NCBI RefSeq assembly: GCF_032405125.1
Contig: NC_091072.1
Coordinates: 4,367,001 to 4,431,000, forward strand
Source: Capricornis sumatraensis
Taxonomy: Eukaryota > Chordata > Mammalia > Artiodactyla > Bovidae
Reading direction: 5' to 3'
Length of the DNA: 64,000 bases
The notes below the pieces were generated by a model, which was given only the letters and a program-made list of their open reading frames with translations, made no database searches and had not been told where the DNA came from. Position 1 is the first letter of the stretch, and each line of letters opens with the position of its first letter. Below are positions 21,960 to 32,599 of this stretch, in pieces. The translations under genes and the position numbers were made by a program.

Positions 21960-22770
21960 GACCGATTTTTTAAAGACAAACTTTTTAATTGTTCTCCTGG
22001 CTTAAAGAGAATTTCCTAGTTTCAAATACAGACACGTATGTGAATGCACTCAAGTGAAAAAACCAAACCAAACCAAACCAAACGTGTTTCTTTGTTCAAT
22101 GATGTGCTTCACTAGGTCACTTACGTTCCAGCTCTCATGTTCATCTCGGTTTATGAAATTTGGTTAAGAGCAGAACAAATCAAATGAACTTTGCTTGATA
22201 TTAATTTGAATCCATCAGAAAAAACTGTTCAAACTACAAAGGAAATTCCGTCAATTTTAGGTCACTGAATCTCAGGCTTAGGTTTGGCAAAGGATGCACC
22301 AATATCCATGTGGCACTTCAGTTGCCACCTTTTGAGAAGAACTCCATTTATCTAAATTGTTTAGAAAATCTACCTTTAAAAAGGCTGAAAATTAATTAGC
22401 TGAAGTGAATACAAATGCTGGTTAGTAAGTGCGTTAGTCAAGGATCTTCAGAGAGAGAGAACTTTGCGTAAACTGGGGGTTGAATCAGAGATTATATAAA
22501 AATTCTTGCAAAAACAGCAGATACAAATATCTACCAAATGCAATCTTAAATTTTGGTTCAAATAGAACATTTGGAAATGGATTTATTGTAAGTATGTAAT
22601 TAGAGCTATTTCTTAAATCTGAACTAAATCCCTTCTTCTAGTGTCTTTTTTCTTTGTAAGCATTGCAAATGCTAATAAATCATGTTAATTTTTTAAACTG
22701 CGTGTTATGTTGAAATAAAAGCAAAGTAAAATGAAAACAAACAACTCAAGAGACTTTGTTCCCAACAGCC
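21960..22770. other. AT-rich unique sequence
   Basis: No gene or repeat is recognised apart from an (AAACC)n microsatellite at 22059-22083. Confidence 0.4.
22059..22083. repeat. (AAACC)n microsatellite, about 5 units
   Basis: Five near-perfect units of AAACC are visible. Confidence 0.9.
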
Positions 22771-22800
22771 TTCCTCCCTCTCCCTCTCCCTCTCTCTCTC
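22771..22800. repeat. Pyrimidine (CTCCCT/CT)n tract
   Basis: The tract has only C and T, with CCCT units passing into CT repeats. Confidence 0.9.
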
Positions 22801-22838
22801 ACAGACATAAAATAATTAAATAATTGGCTCACATGATT

Positions 22839-23064
22839 CTGTGCTGTGCTGTGCTGAGTCGCTCAGTCGTGTCTGACTCTTTCAGACTCGATGGACTGTA
22901 GCCCACCAGACTCCTCTGTCCATGGGATTTCCCAGGCAAGAATACTGGAGTGGTTGCCATGCCCTCCTTCAGGGGATCTTCTAGACCCAGGGATCAAACC
23001 CGCATCTCTTGCGTCTCCTGCATTGGCAGGTGGGTTCTTTATCACTGGTGCCACCTGGGAAGCC
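22839..23064 (-). mobile_element. Bov-tA SINE with TSD
   Basis: Complete reverse-orientation SINE. It starts with a (TGTGC)n-like stretch and GAGTCGCTCAGTCGTGTC and ends with 'GCCACCTGGGAAGCC'. The TSD is CTCACATGATT (22828-22838) and CTCATATGATT (23065-23075), one mismatch in 11. Confidence 0.95.
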
Positions 23065-23209
23065 CTCATATGATTATAGGAGATGGCAAGTCTGAAGTCC
23101 TGGCAAGCTGGGAATCCCAGCAGGAGTTGCTGTGGTAGTCTTGACTCCAACGGCAGAGTCTAAAGGCAGAATTCCTTCCACAGCAGGGGCTTTTGCTGTT
23201 GTTGCTTAC

Positions 23210-23417
23210 GTGCTGTGCTAAGTCGCTTCAGTCATGTCTGACTCTTTTGTGAACCCATGGACTGTAGCTTGCAAGGCTTCTCTGTCCATGGGATTTTCCT
23301 GGCGAGAATACTGGAGTGGGTTGCTATTTCCTACTCCAGGGGATCTTCCCAACCCATGAGTCGAGCCCAGATCTCCTGCATTGCAGGCAGATTCTTTGTC
23401 TGAGCCACCAGGGAAGC
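23210..23417 (-). mobile_element. Bov-tA SINE
   Basis: Reverse orientation: the tail 'GCTGTGCTAAGTCGCTTCAG', the core 'GGCGAGAATACTGGAGTGGG', and the head to 'CTGAGCCACCAGGGAAGC'. The copy is complete. Confidence 0.94.
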
Positions 23418-23453
23418 TCTGCTTAAAGGCTAATTTAAACGTTCATTGTGTCT

Positions 23454-23576
23454 ATCAGTTGCCCAGTCATGTCCAGCTCTTCGTGACCCCATGGACTGTA
23501 GCCCACAAGGCTCCTCTGTCCACGAAATTCTCCAGGCAAGAATACTGGAATGGATAGCCGTTGCCTTCTCCAAAAT
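23454..23576 (-). mobile_element. Truncated Bov-A SINE with its own TSD
   Basis: Only the Bov-A and tail part is present; it stops at 'GCCGTTGCCTTCTCCAAAAT', where the tRNA-derived head would begin. GTTCATTGTGTCT (23441-23453) and GTTCATTGCATCT (23577-23589) flank it, so the truncation happened at insertion. Confidence 0.9.
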
Positions 23577-23589
23577 GTTCATTGCATCT

Positions 23590-24120
23590 AAAAAGATACA
23601 CTTTTCCAGCAACACCTAGACTGGTGCTTTATTGGGTGGGTACCATAGTCTACCAAGTTGACACATAAAATTGCAGTAAGCTAAACAGGGAAGAACCAAC
23701 ATGGATGATGATGGAAGCCTTCCACTTGAAACTGATGTTGGCTCTGAAAGCTATGACACTCCCAAAGTTGGGAGAGGCCTGTTGTAGAGGACAGCTTGGC
23801 CATCCTACCTGCTGTAAACGAATTAACAGGTTGTGTTTATAAGGAGATGAGAGAAAGGTTTACAACTCCAGGAGTCTTCAAACCAGACAGAGATTTGTCT
23901 GCCTTCCGCACACCACTGGGACTCTTTCCAGTGCATCTAGTGGCCACGCTGGCATGTCAGGAGGCAGTTCTTCCCACCCCCCATTGTTTATGCCAGCTGT
24001 GACTCGCCATGTTCCCATCCAATTTCAGGCTTTCTTTTTTATCTTTTCGTGACATTATAGGATTATAATTTAGTTCTCAGCACCCTCATCTTACCATGAT
24101 AAAACCAAATTTCCAATCAG
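23590..24120. other. Unique sequence
   Basis: No repeat or gene is recognised. Confidence 0.4.
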
Positions 24121-24126
24121 TTTAGC

Positions 24127-24341
24127 TGCTGCCCTGGTGGCTCAGAGGTTAAAGCGTCTGCCTGCAATGTGGGAAACCTGGGTTCGATCCCTGGGTCTGG
24201 AAGATCCCCTGGAGAAGGAAATGGCAACCCACTCCAGTATTCTTGCCTGGAGAATCCCATAGATGGAGGAGCCTGGCGGGCTACAGTCCACGGGGTCAGA
24301 GAGAGTCGGACACGACTGAGCGACGTCACTTTCACTTCACT
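24127..24341 (+). mobile_element. Bov-tA SINE
   Basis: Near-complete forward copy: GCCCTGGTGGCTCAGAGGTT, then a tRNA-like B box (GGGTTCGATCC) at 24180-24190. The tail is 'GAGTCGGACACGACTGAGCG' with a CACTT-type end. CpGs are kept, which suggests a relatively young copy. Confidence 0.96.
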
Positions 24342-24344
24342 GTA

Positions 24345-25460
24345 TCTTATAACTTGACTATAGCTCTGAACCAAAACATGACTTTTCTACGTACAGGGCT
24401 ATTTTTTAAAAGGGACATATGTGATTTATTCAAAATAAATAAGCAAATCTCTCCATATTGGCCTTTCTACCTGGCATTAGAGTGATCCCAGGTGCAAATT
24501 TCTTCTTTGAGGCAGACCTTAGGGGAACCAGCGTTCCAGGTTTCCACTGATCCAGTGCTGGCATATGTGGGTGTCCTGGGTGTCCACTGAGTTTTCATCC
24601 CAGCATTGCCCGTTCAGCTGTGGCATTGGTGTAACTGCCCAGAGAGGCAGGAGGAGGGCTCCCTCCTGGTCAAGGCTGAAGCTCCTCTCACTTCTCCTTT
24701 GCCCTCCTCTTGTAAGAATTGCCAATCGCACTGGAGTTGGGTTCCATGAGGCTAAAGACCAGTATTTCACCCTCTGTTCTGGGAGGGCTCATTTTTCCCC
24801 AGCTCTGACACAAGCTGCTGCCTCTTTGTCCCTGGGCCCTCCCCAGCGCCCCTGGAAAGGAAGGCCTGTGGTTTGTTTTCTCACCTCCACCTGCCAGTCA
24901 GCAGTGAGAAGAGGTGGTGTCTGCTCAGGTCCCTGCCATTTTGCTGGTAGTCACAAATAAACACATTCCTTCTTTCTTCTTAAGAAAACAACCTGCAGCT
25001 TTGCTTTCACACCCCCAGTTTGCAGAAAGAAATCCAAGGCTAATAGCATTAGATTTGTGTCAAAGGCATTATTTACATTCATTAGACATGGTGTGAAAAC
25101 ACAGTGGCTGGTACACATGCTGGGGTATTTTGTTATCTTACTTGCCAGTTCATGCAATCTTGTTAAGTGTTAATATAGCATTCACACAGTAATTTATTAA
25201 TAAAATATATAATTACATCTAATTTTCTAAGTCCTGGGAAAATACAGACTTTTGGCTTTCCATGTTTATGCGATTCTGAATTATTTTTCCCCAAAATAGG
25301 GTAGTAGGTAATGAGCCTATTAAAAACAAATTTGTTCAACCAAATTAAAACTCACTATATGTCACTGAGAAATGGCACCCATGCTTTTGGCATTTGAGAT
25401 CAATTTTCTAAGAAAATCAGAAGATTCATAAAGGCACAAAAATGCACAACTAGATTGATT
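24345..25460. other. Unique sequence; a 131-codon frame ends in an AATAAA
   Basis: A + frame of 131 codons (24565-24960) has its TAA stop inside AAATAAAC, so a possible polyadenylation hexamer overlaps the stop. No domain is recognised and neither end has convincing splice sites. I do not call it a gene. Confidence 0.3.
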
Positions 25461-25461
25461 T

Positions 25462-25473
25462 TTTCCATTCAAT
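25462..25473. repeat. Left TSD of the long BovB (right copy 28177-28188)
   Basis: TTTCCATTCAAT and TTTTCATTCAAT, 11 of 12 identical, lie immediately outside the two ends of the BovB. Confidence 0.75.
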
Positions 25474-28176
25474 CAGTTCAGTTCAGTTCAGTTCAGTCAC
25501 TCAGTTGTGTCTGACTCTTTGTGACCCCATGAACCGCAGCACACCAGGCCTCCCTGTCCATCACCAACTCCCAGAGTTTACACAAACTCAAGTCCATCGA
25601 GTCGGTGATGCCATCCAGCCATCTCATCCTCTGTCCCCTTCTCCTCCTGCCTAAATCCCTCCCAACATCAGGGTCTTTTCCAATGAGTCAACTCTTTGCA
25701 TGAGGTAGCCAAAGTATTGGAGTTTCAGCTTCAGCATCAGTCCTTCCAGTGAACACCCAGGACTGATCTCCTTTAGGATGGACTGGTTGGATCTCCTTGC
25801 AGTCCAAGGGACTCTCAAGAGTCTTCTCCAACACCACAGTTCAAAAGCATCAATTCTTTGGGGCTCAGCTTTCTTCACAGTCCAATTCACATCCATACAT
25901 GACCACTGAAAAAACCATAACCTTGACTAGACGGACCTTTGTTGACAAAGTTATGTCTCTGCTTTTTAATATGCTGTCTAGGTTGGTCGTAACTTTCCTT
26001 TCAAGGAGTAAGCATTTTTTAATTTCATGGCTGCAATCACCATCTGCAGTGATTTTGGAACCCCAAAAAATAAAGTCTGACACTGTTTCCACTGTTTCCC
26101 CATCTATTTCCCATGAAGTGATGGGACCGGATGCCATGATCTTCATTTTCTGAATGTTGAGCTTTAAGCCAACTTTTTCACTCTCCTCTTTCACCTTCAT
26201 CAAGAGGCTCTTTAGTTCCTCTTCACTTTCTGCCATAGGGTGGTGTCATCTGCATATCTGAGGTTATTGATCTTTCTCCCGGCAATCTTAATTCCAGCTC
26301 ATGCTTCCTCCAGCCCAGCATTTCTCATGATGTACTCTGCATACAAGTTAAATAAGCAGGGTGACAATATACAGCCTTGACACACTCCATTTCCTGTTTG
26401 GAACCAGTCTGTTGTTCCATGTCCAGTTCTAACTGTTGCTTCCTGACCTGCATATAGGTTTCTCAAGAGGCAGATCAGATGGTCTGGTATTCCCATCTCT
26501 TTCAGAATTTTCTACAGTTTCTTGTGATACACACAGTCAAAGGCTTTGGCATAATCAGTAAAGCAGAAATAGATGTTTTTCTGGAACTCTCTTGCTTTTT
26601 CCATGATCCAGTGGATGTTGGCAATCTGGTTCCTATGCCTTTTCTAAAACCAGCTTGAACACCTGGAAGTTCAAGGTTCACATATTGCTGAAGCCTGGCT
26701 TGGAGAATTTTGAGCATTACTTTACTAGTGTGTGAGATGAGTGCAACTGTGCGGTCGTTTGAGCATTCTTTGGCATTGCCTTTCTTTGGGATTGGGATGA
26801 AAACTGACCTTTTCCAGTCCTATGGCCACTGCTGAGTTTTCCAAATTAGCTGGCATATTGAGTGCAGCACTTTACAGCATCATCTTTCAGGATTTGAAAT
26901 AGCTCAATTGGAATTCCATCACCTCCACTAGCTTTGTTCATAGCAATGCTTCCTAAGGCCCACTTGACTTCACATTCCAGGATGTCTGGCTCTAGGTTAG
27001 TGTGAGTGATCACACCATTGTGATTCTCTGGGTCGTGAAGATCTTTTTTGTACAGTTCTTCTGAATATTCTTGCTACCTCTTCTCAATATCTTCTGCTTC
27101 TGTTAAGTCCTTACCATTTCTGGCCTTTATTGTGCCCATCTTTGAGTGAAATGTACCTTTGGTATCTCTACCTTTCTTGAAGAGATCTCTAGTCTTTCCC
27201 ATTCTATTGTTTTCCTCTATTTCTTTACATTGATCACTGAGGAAGGCATTCTTATCTCTCCTGGCTATTCTTTGGAACTCTGCATTCAAATGGCTATATC
27301 TTTTCTTTTCTCCTTTGCTTTTCATTTCTCTTCTTTTCATAGCTATTTGTAAGGCCTCCTTAGACAGCCATTTTGCTTTTTTGCATTTCTTTTTCTTGGG
27401 GATGGTCTTGACTACTGTCTCCTCTAAAATATCACAAACCTCCATCCATAGTTCATCAGGCATTCTGTCTATCAGATCTAGTCCCTTAAATTTATTTCTC
27501 ACTTCCACTGTATAATCATAAGGGATTTGATTTAGGTCATACCTGAATGGTCTAGTGGTTTTCCCCACTTTCTTCAATTTGAGTCTGAATTAGGCCATAA
27601 GGAGTTCATGATCTGAGCCACAGTCAGCTCCTGGTCTTGTTTTTGCTTGACTGTATAGAGCTTCTCCATCTTTGGCTGCAAGAATATAATCAATCCGGTT
27701 TTGGTGTTGACCATCTGGTGATGTCCATATGTAGAGTCTTCTCTTGTGTTGTTGGAAGAGGGTGTTTGCTATGACCAGTGCGTTCTCTTGGCAAAACTCT
27801 ATTAGCCTTTGCCCTGCTTCATTCCATACTCCAAGGTCAAATTTGCCCATGACTGCAGGTGTTCCTTGACGTCCTACTTTTGCATTCCAGTCCTCTATAA
27901 TGAAAAGGACATCTTTTTTGGGTGTTAGTTCTAAAAGGTCTTGTAGGTCTTCACAGAACTGTTCAACTTCAGCTTCTTCAGCATTACTGGTTGGGACATA
28001 GGCTTGGATTACTGTGATATTGAATGGTTTGCCTTGGAAACGAACAGAGATCATTCTGTTGTTTTTGAGATTGCATCCAAGTACTGCATTTCGGACTCTT
28101 TTGTTGACCATGATGGCTACTCCATTTTTTCTAAGGGATTCCTGCCCACAATAGTAGATATAATAGAATGGGTGAA
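25474..28176 (-). mobile_element. BovB, nearly full length (2.7 kb), with TSD and probable small 5' inversion
   Basis: Reverse-orientation BovB. It opens with the (AGTTC)n-type 3' tail (25474-25495), then the C-terminal coding region, RT, linker and endonuclease. It ends about 28163 within the first third of the endonuclease. The last about 15 bases before the TSD (28164-28178) match BovB in the opposite orientation, 'GAATGGGTGAATTT', a segment that normally lies just upstream of the truncation point. It is the longest copy in the window and lacks only the 5' leader and the first part of the endonuclease. Confidence 0.96.
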
Positions 28177-28183
28177 TTTTCAT
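25651..28183 (-). pseudogene. BovB endonuclease-reverse transcriptase, several frame breaks
   Basis: Minus-strand pieces in order: 27590-28183 endonuclease (197 codons), 27074-27577 linker (167), 26502-26717 and 26299-26496 RT, 25865-26236 RT thumb side, 25651-25896 C-terminus. The endonuclease piece keeps 'DWNAKVG', 'NRIDYIL' and 'GSDHELL', which I read as the D-N, R-I-D-Y and S-D-H catalytic motifs of AP-type endonucleases. The 'ILSPCLFNLYAEY' RT block is intact at about 26370. The gaps show at least four frameshifts or stops. The first six codons of the endonuclease frame (MKIHPF) come from the inverted 5' scrap. Not functional. Confidence 0.92.
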
Positions 28184-28387
28184 TCAATAGCAAGCACTAA
28201 ATTATATTTTTCTTTATTTCAGATATGTATTTTTGAGGACACCTAATTGCCAAGCACTATGGCAGGCTTTATAAATGGTGGGAAATTATCACATAACTAC
28301 ATTACTATGCATGGGGCAGATAGGGGTGAGAAATATTGAACAAATGAAGCAAAAGATAATAATAAATGTATATACATGATTTGTTTT

Positions 28388-28620
28388 TATTGTTGTTCAG
28401 TTACTATGTTCTGCCTGACTCTGCAACCCCGTGGACTGCAGCATGCCAGGCTTCCCTTACCATAGGGATTCTCCAGGCAAGAATACTGGAGTGGGATGCC
28501 ATGTCCTCCTCCAAGGGATCCTCCTGGCCCAGGGACTAAACCTGTGAGAGATGCCTGTGTCTCTCACATCTCCTGTATTGGCAAACTGGTTCTTTCAGCA
28601 CCGCCTGGAAAGCCCTTGGC
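28388..28620 (-). mobile_element. Bov-tA SINE with TSD
   Basis: Reverse-orientation SINE: GTTGTTCAGTTACTATG tail, 'GGCAAGAATACTGGAGTGGG' core and head complement to 'CCGCCTGGAAAGCCC'. ACATGATTTGTTTT (28374-28387) and ACATGAATTGCTTT (28621-28634) flank it. It landed directly beside the 3' end of the next BovB. Confidence 0.93.
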
Positions 28621-28634
28621 ACATGAATTGCTTT

Positions 28635-29655
28635 TGTTGTTGTTGTTAAGTCGCTAATTCCTGTCCTACTCTTTGCAGCCCCATGGACTGCAGTACGCCA
28701 GGCTTCCCCAGCCTTCACTGTCTCCTAGAGTTTTCTCACATTCATGTCGGTGATGCCATCCAACCATCTTAGCTTCTGTAATTCCCTTCTCTTTTTGCCT
28801 TCAGTCTTTTCCAGCATCGGAGTCTTTTCCAATGAGTTGGCTCTTCTCATGAGGTGGCAAAAGTATTGGAGCTTCAGCTTCAGCATCAGTCCTTCCAATC
28901 AATATTCAGGGTTGATTTCCTTTAAGAGTGACTGGTTTGATCTCCTTGCAGTCAAAGGGACTTTCAAGAGTCTTCTCCAGCATCACAGTTCAAAAGCATC
29001 AATTTTTTGGCACTCAGCCTTCTTTACGGTCCAACTCTCACATCCATACATGACTATTGGAAAAACCATAGCTTTGACTAGACAGACCTTTGTTGGCAAA
29101 GTGATATCTTTGCTTTTTAATATGCCGTCTAGGTTTTTCTTAGCTTTCCTTCCAAGGAGCAAGTGTCTTTTAATTTCATGACTGCAGTCACCATCTGCAG
29201 AGATTTTGGAGCCCAAGAAAATAAAATATATCACTGCTTCCACTTTTCCCCCTTCTATTTGCCGTGAAGTGATGGGACCAGATGCCATGATTGTAGGTTC
29301 TTGAATGTTGAGTTTTAATCCAGTTTTTTCACTCTCTTCTTTCACCCATTAAAAGACCCTTTAGTTACTCTTCACTTTCTGCCATTAGAGTGGTATCACC
29401 TGCACATCTGAGATTGTTGGTATTTTGCCCAGCACTCTCGATTCTGGCGTGTGCTTCATCCAGCCCTGTGTTTCCCATGGTGCCTCTTGCATATGAGTTA
29501 AATCAGCAGGGTGATGATACACAGCCTTGATGTGCTCCTTCCCAATGTGGAACCAATGGTTCCCTCTCTGGTTCCAGCTGTTGCTTCTTGACTGACATAC
29601 GGGTTTCTGATGAAATGGGACAGATAGTCTGGTATTCTCCTCTCTTTAAAAATTT
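28635..29655 (-). mobile_element. BovB, 5'-truncated (about 1.0 kb)
   Basis: Reverse-orientation BovB from its 3' tail (GTTGTTGTTAAGTCGCTAAT) back into the RT domain, where it ends after 'CTCTTTAAAAATTTTCCATA'. One minus-strand frame of 120 codons (28983-29345) covers the thumb-side region ('FIFLGSKISADGDCSHEIKR'). The YADD region near 29380-29420 is damaged and out of frame. More diverged than the other copies. Confidence 0.93.
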
Positions 29656-29714
29656 TCCATATGAATACTTTCATTTGATGAAAGCATACACAATGCTATA
29701 CAAAAATATAAAGC

Positions 29715-30478
29715 ATTGGTACAGCCACTGTGGAAAGTAGAATGGAGGGTCCTCAAGAAACTACTGTAATATTAGAACTCATATGATAAAAATAGGTCCT
29801 CAAAAATAGAACTACCACAGGGCCCAGCAATTCCACCCCTGGGTGGATACCTGGAGGAAACTGATTTGAAGAGATGCATGCATCCCTTTGTTCATGTGTA
29901 GCAGCACTATCTACAATAGCCAAGACGTGGAAACAGTCTGAATGTCCGTCAGCAGGTGAGCGGATAAAGAAGGTGTGGCGCGTGCGTACAGCGCAATACT
30001 TCTCATCCACAGAACAGTGACATCAGGCCGCTTGCAGCAGCACGGATGGCCTAGGGACTATCACCCTAAGTGAAACCAGTCAGAAAGAGAAAGCCGAACA
30101 CTATATGATAGCACCTATAAGTGGAATCCAAACTATGACACCAGGGAACTTATCTACGGAACCAAAAACAAACTCACAGGCACAGAGAATCGACTGGGGT
30201 TGCCACAGGGGGCGGGGTGGGGAGAGATGGACTAGGAGGTTGGGGTCAGTGGATGTAAACTGTTACCTGCAGGGTGGATAAATAGCGGGGTCCTATTGTA
30301 TAGAACGCCAGAGAAGGCAGTGGCACGCCACTCCAGTACTCTTGCAGGGAAGCACGTTCAGTGCCCTGTAACAAACCATAAAGGAAAAGAAGGTGGAAGT
30401 GGATGTATGCATGCAGACCTGATTCACTTCTGCACAGTGGAAATTAATGCAATGTTTAAATCAACTATGCTTCAGTAA
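29715..30478 (+). mobile_element. L1 ORF2 end and 3' UTR
   Basis: Forward L1: 'GGTACAGCCACTGTGGAAAG', 'CAGCAATTCCACCCCTGGG', 'AATAGCCAAGACGTGGAAAC', 'GTGAAACCAGTCAGAAAGAG', 'GGAACTTATCTACGGAACCA' and a 3' end 'ATCAACTATGCTTCAGTAAA'. A 37-base Bov-A-like scrap interrupts the 3' UTR at 30308-30344. There is no open ORF2 frame of significance. Confidence 0.88.
30308..30344 (+). repeat. 37-base Bov-A scrap inside the L1 3' UTR
   Basis: CCAGAGAAGGCAGTGGCACG followed by 'CCACTCCAGTACTCTTG' is the middle of a Bov-A SINE. L1 homology stops before it at 'TATTGTATAGAAC' and resumes after it at 'GCAGGGAAGCACGTTCAGTG'. No TSD, head or tail is present. Confidence 0.7.
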
Positions 30479-30975
30479 AATACATCTTAAGAAAAAACGT
30501 AGCGAGAAGACCAGGGTAGTGTGGGAGGAAGTGAAGGGGCCGGTGTCCTATCTGGGAACCTCCTGTGAGAACTCCAGCCCCTGCGGTAGTAGAGGGAGTT
30601 TTAGTCTAAACAGGGAGAGAGCAGATACCCCAGTGAATGGTGGTCGGGTCTGCCGGGTTCTATGCTAGCGTCACCAATGAGGCGTCCTAAGTCTTTTTGA
30701 AAGGCTCTGAGTAGGCCTCTTGGAGGAGGCAACACATCGCCTTGAAAGAACTTATTATCTAATTAATGACCAGCACATGCAGAGCACTTCTCCTGGGGAA
30801 TAAATGCTTCTCAGCAGTCCTGTGAAAGGGAATGAAGAGCGTGTGGGTTTCAGAGGAGGGGAAGAACTGGGGCAAAATTTAAGCACATCTGAACATGTCT
30901 GAACACAGACATGAAGGCTTTTGTTTCCTTGCTTTTCTTAGAGTTTGTGTAGTAAGACTTTATAGGAAAAAATCC

Positions 30976-31170
30976 GATGCAGGACACAGCATGCTTGGGG
31001 CTGGTGCACGGGGATGACCCAGAGAGATATTATGGGGAGGGAGGTGGGAGGGGGGTTCATGTTTGGGAACGCATGTATACCCGTGGTGGATTCATGTCAG
31101 TGTATGGCAAAACCAATACAGTATTGTAAAGTAAAATAAAGTAAAAAAAAGAAAAGAAAAGAAAAGGGCC
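30976..31170 (+). mobile_element. Bovine-type L1 3' end
   Basis: 'GCTTGGGGCTGGTGCACGGG', 'GATGACCCAGAGAGATATTA', 'GTGGTGGATTCATGTCAGTG', 'TATGGCAAAACCAATACAG' and a tail rich in AAAATA/AAAAG (to 31168) match the 3' end I know from ruminant L1. It is 5'-truncated to about 0.2 kb. Confidence 0.8.
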
Positions 31171-31314
31171 ATTCACGTAAGGTGGAAATCAAGGGGGAAT
31201 CTCCCTTTCTCTCCGGGTGTGGGGGCCTCTGACTAACACTCTGCACCACCTGTTCCCTCTTCCTGCTGAAGGGCCTCGTGACGTTTCTCTGCTTCAGTTT
31301 GATAACCTCTACCT

Positions 31315-31612
31315 GACCTTTGGGAGCACCCTTAAATGTCCCTCACTCAGAGCAGTCCTTCCTGCGTCTTCAAGATTGAGTTAGCTTCTCCCTGAAGCGA
31401 GGGCTCCCACCATTTCCTCTGTGTAATTCTCCATCATAATAGAATTTTTGCTGTGATGCGTTGTGATTGTCTGTTTATGTATTTGTCTCCACCGGTTCAC
31501 TAGATGAGAGCTCTTAAGGGAATATGTTTCCTTGCCTCCTATCCTCCTAGTATGTATTGCAGAGTCTAGGATACAGCAGATGCTTAGTAAATATTTGGTG
31601 CATTACAGGATA
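31315..31612 (+). repeat. L2 3' end
   Basis: 'AAATGTCCCTCACTCAGAGC', 'TCACTAGATGAGAGCTCTTA' and 'GCAGATGCTTAGTAAATATT' with 'TGGTGCATTACAG' follow the order of the L2 3' region. Confidence 0.68.
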
Positions 31613-31756
31613 AGTGGGTCTATAACTGGTAGAGTAACAGCCTCCTGAGAGCATTCACAGTATCTAGTCTAACCAGCCTCTCAGAGATGTCAGTAGGTTG
31701 AAGGTAGATTGTTCAACAGAATGGCACAAAGATTACCCCAACCCAGTCTACTGTAG

Positions 31757-32165
31757 GTGTATTAGTTACCCTTTTCGTGTGTAACAAACAGCACCATAAT
31801 CTAGTGCTCTTCTTAGGACAAGAGCAGTTCGTTATTTTGCGTTTTCTGTGGGCCAGGCATTTAGGAGTCTCTTGGTTGGCAGGTCTAGGCCAGCTTTCTC
31901 AGGAAGCTGCAGTCAGATGTTGCCTGTGGCTTGTTTGAAATCTGGCTGTGACCCAAGGATGCTCTTCCGGAGAGGTTCGCTGATGTTGCTGGCATATTGG
32001 GGTTGGTAAGCTGGTTCCTCTCCACATGGGCCTCTCCCCAGGCTTCGTAAGTATTCTAACCACCCACTGACTTCCTCGGAGTGAACCTTCCAAGAGGCCA
32101 AAGTGGAAACCGCAATCATTGCCTTCTGTGACCTCACGTTGGAAGTCATTCAGTGTTGGAGGGAA
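31757..32165 (-). mobile_element. Old LTR-like repeat, antisense (MaLR/ERVL type)
   Basis: It begins TGTATTAGTTACCCTTTTCG with 'GTAACAAACAGCACCATAAT', then 'TTCTGTGGGCCAGGCATTTA', 'CCTCTCCACATGGGCCTCTC' and 'CGTTGGAAGTCATTCAG'. This resembles reversed mammalian LTRs that start with TATTAGTT...TAACAAA. The family is uncertain. Confidence 0.45.
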
Positions 32166-32434
32166 CGGGACGAGAGAACACAAGGAGGCGATGGTCACAG
32201 GTCCGCCGTGAGGCCGGCATCACGCCAGGCTGTGTGAGAGAGGAATCAGAGTCTTTTCACTTGGCCATACAGCGGAGTGGTGTTTGGGAAGGCCATAAGG
32301 AGAAGGTTAAACCCATGGGAACTACACAGGAGCTCCACGTGAGTGGTCAGTGGGCAAAGACTCTTTGACTTATTTTCGACCTTTCACCTATGTTCCCCCA
32401 TGCCCTTGGTAATACGAATTTCCATTTTCACAAC

Positions 32435-32590
32435 ATTCCTCTCTGATGGGTGTTATTTTCCTTATTAGAGATGCTAAGCTAGAGTTAGAATACAGTCAGG
32501 GGACGTGCCCAAGGGTGCAGCATACGGCACTGTCAGGAGAGGGGCAGCCACTCCAGGCATCTGGATTCCATGTTTATGTTTCGACTGGAC
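32435..32590 (-). repeat. MIR fragment, antisense
   Basis: 'CTCTCTGATGGGTGTTATTT', 'TTAGAGATGCTAAGCTAGAG' and 'GTGCCCAAGGGTGCAGC' match the reversed MIR core loosely. Confidence 0.5.
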
Positions 32591-32599
32591 CACCTCGGG

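Noticed and set aside
24127..24200. tRNA-Glu-like sequence with a B box
   Set aside because: It is the head of a Bov-tA SINE, not a tRNA gene. The acceptor stem cannot be formed and the same head recurs in about ten SINEs.
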